Shown one piece after another: positions 1 through 7,647 of a stretch of 12,331 bases of DNA. The stretch is from JACRDV01 sp024860865 [NCBI: Methanobacteriota archaeon] (lineage in GTDB: Archaea; JACRDV01): positions 1 to 12,331 of the forward strand of contig JACRDV010000153.1 of NCBI GenBank assembly GCA_024860865.1. Reading direction: 5' to 3'. The notes under the pieces were generated by a model. That model was given only the letters and a program-made list of their open reading frames with translations, had not been told where the DNA came from and searched no databases. Every line of letters starts with the position of its first letter. Within the stretch, counting starts at the first letter, position 1. A program made the translations under genes and the position numbers.

Positions 1-1017
1 AAAAGTGCCATCTCTCCCAAAGACAAATTCTGGATAAATTACGCCCCCATTTTCTTCCCCGCCAACATAAGCATTCATTTCCTTAAGAGCTTTTGAAACA
101 TAAACATCTCCAACCTTAGTCTTAACTATTTTTGAACCGAACATTTTTGCGATATCATCGATTACCTGCGATGTTGCAACTGTAGTTATGACTGGCTCGC
201 CCGGTTTAGCTTTAAGAAGATAAAATGCTAAAATAGCAAGAGTTCGATCCCCAGATAAAATATTTCCATTTTCATCAACAACAACACAGCGGTCTCCATC
301 TCCATCATGGGCAATTCCAAGGTCAGAACCTGTTGCAATAACAGCTTTTGAAAGATCTTTTAAATTCTCTGGAGTTGGCTCAGAATCTCGTCCAGGAAAT
401 GTCCCATCGAGCTGAGAATTAAGGGTTATAATCTGACATCCAAGTTTTTGTAATAAAAATGGGGTGGTTAAACAAGTTGTTCCATTTCCAGGGTCAACAA
501 TTACTTTCAATTTAGTATTTTTAACTGGGCCTCTATCAACTAAGTCAAGAATAGTGTTATTATATGTATCAAGAAAATTTAAGTTAGTAATTTTTCCAAC
601 TTTGTTCCAAGGAACATAATTAAACTTACCTTCAAACAGTATTTTTTCAATTGGTTCTGCTTCTTCCTTTGAAATTCCAATTCCATATTTACCAAGAAGT
701 TTAATCCCATTATATTCAGGTGGGTTATGAGAAGCTGTTATAACTGTTCCACCATCTGCCTCCAAATATTTCGTTGCAAATTGAACACATGGTGTAGGGG
801 CTATTCCAATTGAAATTATGTTACAACCGGTGCTTACTAAACCAGAAACAACTGCGCTCTCTAACATCTCACCAGAAAGCCTAACATCTCTTCCAATCAC
901 AACAGTTTTATTTCCTCCGAGGAATGTGCCGAATGCTGCCCCAATTTTATAGGCCAATTCAGGGGTCAAAGTTTTTCCAACAATACCCCTTGTGCCAAAT
1001 GTTCCGAAGAGACTCAT
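1..1017 (-). CDS. Phosphohexomutase, phosphomannomutase/phosphoglucosamine mutase family (3' end missing)
   Basis: This gene encodes an alpha-D-phosphohexomutase, which moves a phosphate between C6 and C1 of a sugar phosphate in the cytoplasm and feeds nucleotide-sugar synthesis (glycans, N-glycosylation). I translated it from the minus strand. The 339 visible residues run without a stop from ATG at 1017 to the left edge. The N-terminus has the family FGTFGTRG motif (residues 4-11). The phosphoserine loop TASHNP puts the catalytic serine at residue 96. The metal-binding loop DGDGDR is at 238-243 (Asp238, 240, 242), and the sugar-binding loop GEENGG is at 320-325. Family members are about 440-460 residues, so roughly the last 100, including the phosphate-binding domain 4, lie outside. 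The upstream frame has no better start before a stop codon. Sequence alone does not separate ManB-type from GlmM-type substrates, so no symbol is given. It is divergent from the regulator gene at 1217. Confidence 0.95.
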   Translation of the reverse strand, partial: MSLFGTFGTRGIVGKTLTPELAYKIGAAFGTFLGGNKTVVIGRDVRLSGEMLESAVVSGLVSTGCNIISIGIAPTPCVQFATKYLEADGGTVITASHNPPEYNGIKLLGKYGIGISKEEAEPIEKILFEGKFNYVPWNKVGKITNLNFLDTYNNTILDLVDRGPVKNTKLKVIVDPGNGTTCLTTPFLLQKLGCQIITLNSQLDGTFPGRDSEPTPENLKDLSKAVIATGSDLGIAHDGDGDRCVVVDENGNILSGDRTLAILAFYLLKAKPGEPVITTVATSQVIDDIAKMFGSKIVKTKVGDVYVSKALKEMNAYVGGEENGGVIYPEFVFGRDGTF

Positions 1018-1063
1018 GCTCTCATCTAATGCAATTTGTGTTAAAACGTATTTTCTTACTTAC

Positions 1064-1086
1064 TTGAATTTATAATATTTTTAAAA
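1064..1086 (-). promoter_or_regulatory. Probable TATA region for the phosphohexomutase gene
   Basis: On the minus strand this stretch contains overlapping A/T-only candidates (TTTAAAAATA and ATTATAAATT), 50-65 bases upstream of the ATG at 1017. An archaeal start site about 25 bases downstream would give a leader of roughly 25-40 nt. The region is AT-rich throughout, so the exact element is uncertain. Confidence 0.35.
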
Positions 1087-1120
1087 CTGATTTGATAATC
1101 GAGGCTGATATAAGCAGTAT

Positions 1121-1136
1121 AAGAAGCTTGCTTCTT
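1121..1136. repeat. 7-bp inverted repeat (dyad) in the divergent intergenic region
   Basis: AAGAAGC (1121-1127) and GCTTCTT (1130-1136) are perfect inverted copies separated by TT. As RNA this could form a 6-bp stem closed by a CUUG tetraloop. There is no U-tract after it on either strand, so it does not look like a terminator. It lies between the two divergent promoters, where a protein-binding site is possible. No function is shown. Confidence 0.45.
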
Positions 1137-1175
1137 CTATAAATTGCCAACTAATGTTAAATTTATTATCTTTAA

Positions 1176-1202
1176 ACAACAATTATATATAAATATTGTT
1201 GT
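1176..1202 (+). promoter_or_regulatory. TATA box enclosed by an 8-bp inverted repeat (candidate operator)
   Basis: ACAACAAT (1176-1183) and ATTGTTGT (1195-1202) are perfect inverted copies. The 11 bases between them (TATATATAAAT) form a strong archaeal TATA box. The TATA centre is about 29 bases upstream of the ATG at 1217, so transcription should begin at or within a few bases of the start codon and the mRNA should be essentially leaderless. A protein dimer bound to the two arms would block TBP/TFB access, which suggests repression. The obvious candidate is the winged-helix protein encoded immediately downstream. The dyad and TATA box are seen directly. Autoregulation is inferred. Confidence 0.6.
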
Positions 1203-1216
1203 AATAAAATAATAAT

Positions 1217-2884
1217 ATGAAAAGAAAAGAAATCGAAGCATTGCTGTTGCTACGAGAGCGAGCATTAACGATAAATGAATTAGCGAGAAGCTTAAAATTA
1301 AGTTACTATTGGACCTCAGCGATAGCGAGGCTTCTTATAAAAAAAGGTTACGCAAGAAAGGATGGAAAAATAGGACTTACTCCCACAGCTAAAACAGCAC
1401 TTTTTATTAGGTTATCACGTAAGTATAATCTGACCACCTTATTAGTAGACCCGCATGAAGAAGTTTTGCTAATTCTATTAGATCCACTATCACTCGCATT
1501 AATACAAAAAAAGACATCACTCGCGCACGCAACAACTTATAAAGCTCTCAATACTTTAATGCAAATAGGTGCTATCAAAAAAATTAGTGGTCAATATTTA
1601 GTATCAGATAATGAGCTTAAAAACTTTCTATTGATTCTAAAAGAGGAGAAAGAAATAGCTGGTATTGAGACATATGCAACCATAATTTACTCTAATTATT
1701 TTAAATTAAAAAAAGTTCCAATTGGTACGAAAGCACAGGGAAGCTTGACAGCTTTCTCTCTTTTTAAAAATTACGGCATTGAGTATTATACAACTTATGA
1801 TTATTATATCCATCCTGAAAAAAAGGTTTCAATTGAAGAAATTTTAATTCATTCGCTACTTTGTTCTGAAACTAAAATTGACATAGCAATGTGTGCAGTA
1901 TTCTATGTTAAAAATAAAGCTATAATAGATAATACTAAAGCAAAAAAAATTGCCAAAGAATTAGGAATATTTCAACTGTGGAGTGATCTTCAAAATTATG
2001 TTAAAAATATACCGGTGAAATTCTCCGATAAATTTCCTTCGTGGAAAGAGTTTGTAGAAAAAGCTTCACTTTACGGTTTACAGATTTACCAACCGCCTCC
2101 TTTAAAAACATATTTAGATATTTTTGATAAAATTGGGAGTGCTTTAGAAAAACCACTAAGAATCTACGTTTTTGGCGGACAAAACATGCTTATGCGCGGG
2201 TTAAAAGCTGCAACAAAAGACGTAGATATAATTGTTGAGAATGAAAATGATTTTAAAATCCTTAATAGCACCCTTCGTGCCATAGGTTATTCTCCGGTCG
2301 CAGAGATCACGTTAGAGGATAAAAAGCTCTCTCCAAGCGGCATATACATCGCTGAGAAGTTACCAAGATTAGATGTTTTTACAAAAACTATTGCAGGTGC
2401 TTTCACTTTAACTGAGGATATGAAAAAGCGAGCAGAACCAAGAAAATACAATAAACTAATTGTGGGGTTGTTAAGCCCGAATGATATATTCCTGCTTAAG
2501 GCAATAACCGATAGGGAAGGAGATATAGAAGATATGAGCATATTGGCGCGCACATCGAACCTTAATTGGAAAAATATATTCAGAACCTACATGGAAGAAG
2601 AAAAACTAACTAAAAGGCACTTTTGTTTTACAATCCTGGATAATATAGAGATACTACAAGAGAAGTATGATGTCAAAATTCCATTTCACAGAAAGTTGGT
2701 TAGCCATTGTACAGATGCAACTATTATAGACGCTGTTTCAAAGGGATGTAAGACGGTAAAAGAGATAAAAAAGTTAATTGATTTTCCTGAACATCATATA
2801 AGAAATAGAATAAATGTGCTTGCCAAGAAGGGGGAAATAAAGAAGAAAATAAGAAAGAAGAAAATATTATTGCAACCTATCTAA
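1217..2884 (+). CDS. Winged-helix regulator fused to a Pol-beta-type nucleotidyltransferase (AbiEi/AbiEii-like)
   Basis: The 555-residue protein appears to combine DNA binding and nucleotidyl transfer. Residues 1-58 form a helix-turn-helix/winged-helix (ELARSLKLSYYWTSAIARLL). Residues about 85-130 look like a second one. A middle region (about 150-290, with the patch VSIEEILIHSLL at 204-215) recalls the C-terminal part of archaeal AbiEi-like proteins. Residues about 310-450 are a nucleotidyltransferase fold: Gly320-Gly321, then Asp335-x-Asp337, then a third acidic residue at Asp386, followed by the helical motif at 419-443 (Lys428, Asp436). The spacing fits the hG[GS]x9-13Dh[DE]h signature, so the site looks intact. 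Residues about 495-555 form a C-terminal winged helix ending in a lysine-rich tail. In AbiE systems the regulator/antitoxin and the nucleotidyltransferase toxin are separate genes; here they are one chain. The substrate is unknown. A stand-alone regulator with a repurposed domain is the alternative. The ATG follows a TATA box at leaderless distance, and the gene is convergent with mptE. Confidence 0.75.
   Translation: MKRKEIEALLLLRERALTINELARSLKLSYYWTSAIARLLIKKGYARKDGKIGLTPTAKTALFIRLSRKYNLTTLLVDPHEEVLLILLDPLSLALIQKKTSLAHATTYKALNTLMQIGAIKKISGQYLVSDNELKNFLLILKEEKEIAGIETYATIIYSNYFKLKKVPIGTKAQGSLTAFSLFKNYGIEYYTTYDYYIHPEKKVSIEEILIHSLLCSETKIDIAMCAVFYVKNKAIIDNTKAKKIAKELGIFQLWSDLQNYVKNIPVKFSDKFPSWKEFVEKASLYGLQIYQPPPLKTYLDIFDKIGSALEKPLRIYVFGGQNMLMRGLKAATKDVDIIVENENDFKILNSTLRAIGYSPVAEITLEDKKLSPSGIYIAEKLPRLDVFTKTIAGAFTLTEDMKKRAEPRKYNKLIVGLLSPNDIFLLKAITDREGDIEDMSILARTSNLNWKNIFRTYMEEEKLTKRHFCFTILDNIEILQEKYDVKIPFHRKLVSHCTDATIIDAVSKGCKTVKEIKKLIDFPEHHIRNRINVLAKKGEIKKKIRKKKILLQPI
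2825..2866 (-). terminator. Pyrimidine/U-rich tract, probable terminator of the nfeD-mptE transcript
   Basis: Read on the minus strand, this 42-base stretch is almost entirely T and C, with several TTTTC/TTTATT runs. It begins 35 bases past the mptE stop. Archaeal RNA polymerase terminates on U-rich tracts without needing a hairpin. On the plus strand the same bases encode the lysine-rich tail of the regulator gene, so the convergent 3' ends share sequence. The base composition is seen directly. Termination is inferred. Confidence 0.35.
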
Positions 2885-2900
2885 GCTGTAAATTTGCTAT

Positions 2901-3638
2901 TCACTCTCTATACGATTTTAAAAAATTATCAAGTGTAAAAGAAGAAACGAATGGTATGTTTGGAATTCCTTCGGTACTTAGATTTAGAAGTTGACTTTTT
3001 CCATTAATTGCTAACCAACTCAATAATTCTTTTGCAAAAGATAGTTTTTTTGCTTGAATATCGTTTTCAGCTCGATTTAAGTCCATACCCGCTAAAATTA
3101 TCAGCTGTGCTCCTAGTTCTTCAGCCATAAATGCACAGCGGTCGCCATCAGAAAAACCGCCGAAGTTCCATAAGTTGGAAAAAGGTTCATTTTGAGTTGT
3201 TCCCAATAATAGCCCGATAAATTTATGCACTTCATCCAAAAGATGGATATTATCACTGTGAGCGTGTATAATAACAATTGACCCCTTTGAATTCGCTAGA
3301 ACAAGGTCCTCGATTTTTCCATCTAAATCAGTAATGATAGCATTCGGTAGAATTTTATTCTCTATTAAAGTTGAAGTGGCTCCATCTGCTGAAAAAATGA
3401 AAAATTTACTTTTAAAATCTTTTAAAACATTTAAATGCTCAACTAAAGACTGCCCCTTCCCAAAGATTAGAACAATTCTTTTTTGTTTTATTTGGTCCCT
3501 TAAATTAGACAAAGAAGCAAGTTTTTTTGTTCGAAGGATTTGACTTAAAATTTCTGCAGCTTTTTTATCGCGCTTTTGATTATAATGCAAAGTTTGACAA
3601 ATTTTATTATACCAAGGTTGCCATTCTGAAAATTTCAT
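2901..3638 (-). CDS. mptE: 6-hydroxymethyl-7,8-dihydropterin pyrophosphokinase, archaeal MptE type (DUF115)
   Basis: This enzyme transfers diphosphate from ATP to 6-hydroxymethyl-7,8-dihydropterin, a step toward tetrahydromethanopterin or folate-type C1 carriers. The 245-residue length is normal for the archaeal family, which is unrelated to bacterial FolK. Recognisable blocks, in order, are IFGKGQSL, SADGATSTLIENKILPN followed by ITDLDG, the IVIIHAHSDN block, and FGGFSDGDRCAFMAEELGA followed by ILAGMDL. These Gly/Asp-rich loops are the conserved core of the MptE-like family. The ATG overlaps the ileS stop as ATGA (4 nt), and a GAGAG sequence lies 6 bases upstream, so it is translationally coupled to ileS. 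I see no second pterin gene in the window. Family assignment is firm. Whether the product serves methanopterin or folate cannot be read from this gene. Confidence 0.88.
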   Translation of the reverse strand: MKFSEWQPWYNKICQTLHYNQKRDKKAAEILSQILRTKKLASLSNLRDQIKQKRIVLIFGKGQSLVEHLNVLKDFKSKFFIFSADGATSTLIENKILPNAIITDLDGKIEDLVLANSKGSIVIIHAHSDNIHLLDEVHKFIGLLLGTTQNEPFSNLWNFGGFSDGDRCAFMAEELGAQLIILAGMDLNRAENDIQAKKLSFAKELLSWLAINGKSQLLNLSTEGIPNIPFVSSFTLDNFLKSYRE

Positions 3639-6600
3639 TTAATTCTCTCAATTGCAATTCTAAATTTTTCTTCTTCAATTTCCCAATCTTTTTTGTATGC
3701 CTTTTCGCCAGGTTGGATTCGGCCTAATTTATTGAGAGTTAACTGATTTCCTCGAACTTCCCTTAAAATATAAGGCACATTTATCTTTAATAGCTCTACT
3801 GTTTCACTTTCTTCTGCCTCAACATTAACTAAAATTCTTTCTTCCTCGCGAAGATCCATTTCTTTGCGCATTTGTTGGATTCTCCGAATGACTTCACGTG
3901 CTAATCCTTCAGCTAAAATTTCGCGGCTTATTCTAGCATCCACATAAATCTTGGTATTCCCGAGAACACTTGAACTAATATATTCTGGGGTTGTCTCTTC
4001 AAAAATAACTTCTTCAGGCAATATCTCGACTGTTCCATCACTTAATGTTAGTTCAAATTTTTTATTACGATCAAATGCCTCTCTGACAATACGCCCATCG
4101 ATATCTGAGAGCGCAGCTAAAATAAATCCTGCTCTTTTTTTATATTTAGGGCCTATCTTATCCATCAGTGGTTTAACTTGAATTCTAATCTCAGAAAATT
4201 CTTCGTTTGGTTCTAGCAATTGAATTTCTTTAGCATTAGCTTGAGCTAAAAGAATCGACTTTAAATTTTCAATTGCTTGTTTTATAGTTAAACTCTCTGG
4301 TAGAATTGTAATCCTTTGAACGGGTCGTCTTAACTTTAGATTTGCTTTCTGCCTTGCACTTGAGATAGCCTCAATCAAGCCCTTGATTGCCCTCATCTGA
4401 TCTTCTAGAGTTGGTACAATTAATTCGTCTTTTTGTTTTGGCCAATTGCATATGTGAATGCTTTCGGGAGCTTCAGAACTAACGTTCCTAACAAGGTTTT
4501 GATACATTTCTTCAACTATATAAGGCGCTATTGGTGCCATCACTCTAAGCAAAGTTGTAAGAGTTTCATATAAAGTATAATAAGCTGAAAGTTTTATTGG
4601 ATCTTCTACTTCAATCCAAGTTCTTTTTCTGATTAATTTAACATACCAGTGGCTTAAATCTTCTATTACAAATTCATTTAATGCTCTAGCAGCTTTATGA
4701 AGTTGATATTCTCCCATGTTATAATTAAGTTCTTTGAGCAATGAGTTTAATCTTGAAAGAAGCCATTTATCTTCTATGTAAAGATAATTTTTAATTTTTT
4801 CAAATGTAACTTCACTAGGATTAAATTTGTCAAGACACATGAAAGTTGTTGCAAATACATAGATGTTCCAAAAAATACCAAACATTTTATTGATTGTTTC
4901 AACTTCTTCTAAATTAAACCTAAGGTCTTCCCATGGAGCAGTTGTCCACAATAAATAGAACCTAAAAACATCAGCACCGTACTTTTCAATAACTTCCTCA
5001 GGTTTGATCACATTGCCTAAAGATTTTGACATTTTTCGGCCAATTTTATCCAGCATAAATCCGTGCATTAGAACTGATTTGTATGGAGTGCTGTTAAAAG
5101 CAATTAACCCAGTCCCCAGTTGCGAGTAAAACCAACCGCGAGTTTGATCGTGTCCTTCACAAATAAAGTCGGCGGGCCACCATTCTTTAAAATAATGCTC
5201 TGATCTGGGGTAACCCAAGCATGCCCAAGATGCGACACCGGAATCAATCCACACATCTAATACATCTTGCACTCGTGCCATTCTACCGCCGCAATTGCAG
5301 TTTAAAGTTATTTCATCAATCCAAGGGCGGTGATAGTCTTCGGGAATTTTTCCAAATTTTTGTTTGATCTCCTCAATGCTTCCGACTACCACATGATTTT
5401 TGCATTTTTCACAAATCCAAATTGGAATTGGAATGCCCCAGTATCGCTGCCTGGTAATACACCAATCTCTTATATTTTCAATCCAATCCCTGAACCTAGC
5501 TGATCCTGCCCACTCAGGTATCCATTTTACTTTTTCAATTTCTTCGAGCATTCTTTGCCTCAATGCAGTAGCTTTTAAGAACCACTGCTCAGTTGCGCGC
5601 AAAATAATCGATGTTTTACACCTCCAACAGTGGCCGTACCTGTGAACTATTGTTTCGAAATAAAGCATCAACCCTTTTCGCTTTAAATCAGCTATAATTT
5701 CATGATTTGCTGTTTTTACATACTTGCCAGCATATTTGCCGCCTTCCTGTGTAAAGTTTCCACTTTGGTCTACTGGACAAAAAATTGGTAAAGCATTCGC
5801 CTTTCCAATTTCAAAATCTTCCGGCCCATGCCCAGGTGCTATATGAACGCAACCAGTTGTACCTTCACCAATAACAACTATCTTGCTCAAAACCACTCTA
5901 CAAATATTTTCAAAATTAAGTGGAACTTCCTCTTTCAAAGGGTGTGTATATTTTAATCCTTCAATTTTCTTTCCAGGAAAAGTTTCTAAAATCTTATATT
6001 GAAACTTTAATTTCTGAGCCAGCTGTTCAACCAAATCTTTTGCCAATATATAAATTTCATTTCCAACTTGAGCTTTAACGTATTCAAAATCAGAATGAAC
6101 TGCAACCGCTAAATTTGCAGGTAGAGTCCAGGGCGTAGTTGTCCAAATCAAGATAAACTCATTTGGTTTATCTCTCACAGGAAATTTAACATAAATTGAA
6201 GGGTCTTCAACATCTTCATATTCAATTTCATAATTACTAGCAAGTGCGGTCTCACATCGTGGACACCAATTCACTACGCCCAAATCCTTGTATAACAAAC
6301 CCTGTTCATGACTTTTCTTAAGCGTCCACCAGGCTGCATTAATAAACTCGGGCTGAACTGACATGTATGCATTGTCCCAATCCATCCAAACTCCAATACG
6401 CCTGAACTGTTCAGTCATTCTATCCTTGTATTTAAGAGCAAATTCTTTGCATTTTTTAACGAATTCCCTAACACCAACTTTAGTTTCAATCTCTTTCTTG
6501 CTTTTAATTCCAGTTGTCTCTTCTACTTTGACTTCAATTGGCAATCCGTGCATATCCCAGCCTGGTTGATCTCTGACATGATAACCAAGCATTGTTTTAT

Positions 6601-6811
6601 GGCGAATTATTACGTCTTTAATTACCTTATTCCAAGCTGTTCCTAAGTGAATTTCACCTGTAGTGTAAGGAGGGCCATCCATGAAGAAGAATTTAGGTCC
6701 AGTTTTTCTTTTTTCTTTAGTCTTTTCGTAAATCTTGTTTGCTTCCCACCATCTCTGAACTCTCTGCTCCAACTCCAGTAGATTTAGCTGTTTTTGAGCT
6801 CCTCTGATCAT
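3635..6811 (-). CDS. ileS: Isoleucyl-tRNA synthetase
   Basis: The 1058-residue class I synthetase charges tRNA-Ile and edits misactivated valine. The HIGH-type motif is HLGT (55-58) in PPYTTGEIHLGT, followed by GWDMHGLPIE. The CP1 editing domain carries TTTPWTLPAN (224-233) and HIAPGHGPEDFEIG with the conserved acidic pair (331-332). KMSKS is at 593-597. Cys183/Cys186, Cys395/Cys398 and Cys467/Cys470 form CxxC pairs typical of zinc-binding knuckles. The C-terminal half is the helical anticodon-binding region plus an archaeal/eukaryotic-style extension. Length and motifs are complete, with no sign of decay. The ATG is supported by a strong GGAGG (6819-6823 on the complement) 7 bases upstream. 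It lies 56 bases after the slipin gene and overlaps mptE by 4 nt, so it is probably co-transcribed with both. Confidence 0.98.
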   Translation of the reverse strand: MIRGAQKQLNLLELEQRVQRWWEANKIYEKTKEKRKTGPKFFFMDGPPYTTGEIHLGTAWNKVIKDVIIRHKTMLGYHVRDQPGWDMHGLPIEVKVEETTGIKSKKEIETKVGVREFVKKCKEFALKYKDRMTEQFRRIGVWMDWDNAYMSVQPEFINAAWWTLKKSHEQGLLYKDLGVVNWCPRCETALASNYEIEYEDVEDPSIYVKFPVRDKPNEFILIWTTTPWTLPANLAVAVHSDFEYVKAQVGNEIYILAKDLVEQLAQKLKFQYKILETFPGKKIEGLKYTHPLKEEVPLNFENICRVVLSKIVVIGEGTTGCVHIAPGHGPEDFEIGKANALPIFCPVDQSGNFTQEGGKYAGKYVKTANHEIIADLKRKGLMLYFETIVHRYGHCWRCKTSIILRATEQWFLKATALRQRMLEEIEKVKWIPEWAGSARFRDWIENIRDWCITRQRYWGIPIPIWICEKCKNHVVVGSIEEIKQKFGKIPEDYHRPWIDEITLNCNCGGRMARVQDVLDVWIDSGVASWACLGYPRSEHYFKEWWPADFICEGHDQTRGWFYSQLGTGLIAFNSTPYKSVLMHGFMLDKIGRKMSKSLGNVIKPEEVIEKYGADVFRFYLLWTTAPWEDLRFNLEEVETINKMFGIFWNIYVFATTFMCLDKFNPSEVTFEKIKNYLYIEDKWLLSRLNSLLKELNYNMGEYQLHKAARALNEFVIEDLSHWYVKLIRKRTWIEVEDPIKLSAYYTLYETLTTLLRVMAPIAPYIVEEMYQNLVRNVSSEAPESIHICNWPKQKDELIVPTLEDQMRAIKGLIEAISSARQKANLKLRRPVQRITILPESLTIKQAIENLKSILLAQANAKEIQLLEPNEEFSEIRIQVKPLMDKIGPKYKKRAGFILAALSDIDGRIVREAFDRNKKFELTLSDGTVEILPEEVIFEETTPEYISSSVLGNTKIYVDARISREILAEGLAREVIRRIQQMRKEMDLREEERILVNVEAEESETVELLKINVPYILREVRGNQLTLNKLGRIQPGEKAYKKDWEIEEEKFRIAIERIK

Positions 6812-6818
6812 AGGCTAG

Positions 6819-6823
6819 CCTCC
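6819..6823 (-). promoter_or_regulatory. Shine-Dalgarno site of ileS
   Basis: GGAGG on the minus strand, 7 bases before the ATG at 6811, is a near-ideal match to the 16S 3' end. It fixes the ileS start and indicates leadered, internal-operon translation. Confidence 0.75.
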
Positions 6824-6867
6824 GAAGTATGTAAATCAACAATCCGAGAGAGAAAAATGTTTGACCT

Positions 6868-7635
6868 TCACTTCTTTTCTTCGGTTCTAGAACTGGGTTG
6901 AAAAAAGCGAAGCATCTCAATTGGGAATAGAATCGTCACATTCTTCTCAGCAGCTACTTCAAGCATTGTTTGGAGATATCTTAGTGTAATTGGATCTGTA
7001 TTCAATACTTTAGCAGCTTCGCTCAATTTTTCGGCTGCTTGAGCTTCAGCTTCAGCCATAATTACTCTTGCCCTACGTTCTCGCTCAGCTTCTGCTTGTC
7101 TAGCCATAGCCCGATACATTCCTTCAGGGATGACTACATCCTTAACCTCAACTGCTGAAACTTTTATTCCCCATGGATCAGTAGCCATATCAATAATTTC
7201 TTGCAACCTTTTGTTAACCTTCTCTCGTTCAGCTAGCAACTCATCTAAGACCGCATGGCCAATCACACTTCTTAAGGTTGTTTGCGACATCATAGAAGTT
7301 CCATATGTATAATTCTCAATTTGAGTTACAGCTTTATTTGGATCAAATGCCCTAGCATAAACAACAGCATTTACTTTAACAGGTACATTATCCCTGGTAA
7401 TCGCATCTTGGGATGGAACATCTATTACAAAAGTCCTTAAATCGACCTTGACCATTCTGTCCACAATTGGGATTAAAAAGAATATACCAGGGCCTTTAGC
7501 CCCAATAAGCCTCCCTAGCCTAAACACAACTCCTCTCTCATACTCTCGCAGAACTTTGATTGAACTCCAAAGCAGAAACAAGAAAATTAGAACTACTGCT
7601 ATGATCGCAAGAAACGTTGCAGGAGGAAGCGGCAT
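6868..7635 (-). CDS. Slipin (stomatin-like SPFH/band 7 membrane protein)
   Basis: This is a membrane-anchored SPFH protein, orthologous in type to Pyrococcus PH1511, the partner and substrate of the NfeD-type protease encoded just upstream. From ATG 7635 it has 255 residues. One hydrophobic segment covers about 5-25, followed by YERGVVFRLGR and GPGIFFLIP, both typical of slipins. The SPFH domain spans about 30-180, with SAVEVKDVVIPEGM near its end. An Ala/Glu/Arg-rich coiled coil follows (EAEAQAAEKLSEAAKVL), then a short hydrophobic region and a charged tail. The reading frame is open further upstream to a TTG at 7659, but ATG 7635 is preferred because GAGGTGA sits 4 bases before it and because it avoids a 20-nt overlap and an N-terminus of polar residues before the membrane helix. 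The role is inferred to be membrane-domain scaffolding or quality control. Confidence 0.93.
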   Translation of the reverse strand: MPLPPATFLAIIAVVLIFLFLLWSSIKVLREYERGVVFRLGRLIGAKGPGIFFLIPIVDRMVKVDLRTFVIDVPSQDAITRDNVPVKVNAVVYARAFDPNKAVTQIENYTYGTSMMSQTTLRSVIGHAVLDELLAEREKVNKRLQEIIDMATDPWGIKVSAVEVKDVVIPEGMYRAMARQAEAERERRARVIMAEAEAQAAEKLSEAAKVLNTDPITLRYLQTMLEVAAEKNVTILFPIEMLRFFQPSSRTEEKK

Positions 7636-7639
7636 TATT

Positions 7640-7647
7640 TCACCTCT
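7640..7647 (-). promoter_or_regulatory. Shine-Dalgarno of the slipin gene, overlapping the nfeD stop
   Basis: AGAGGTGA on the minus strand includes the TGA stop of nfeD (7640-7642) and lies 4 bases before ATG 7635. It decides the slipin start and suggests coupled translation of the protease-slipin pair. Confidence 0.75.

Noticed and set aside
1018-1216. Small RNA gene (C/D box sRNA or tRNA) in the divergent gap
   Set aside because: CTGA-like pieces occur but there is no proper C box, no cloverleaf and no GC-rich block expected of a structured RNA in AT-rich DNA.
5400-5645. Open frames antisense to ileS (also 3951-4181 and 6363-6569)
   Set aside because: They lie entirely inside a conserved synthetase gene, have no recognisable domains or ribosome sites, and look like by-products of its codon use.
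6640-6650. HLGT instead of HIGH in the isoleucyl-tRNA synthetase as a sign of a defective enzyme
   Set aside because: The HIGH motif varies at these positions in class I synthetases, and KMSKS, the editing site and the Cys pairs are intact.
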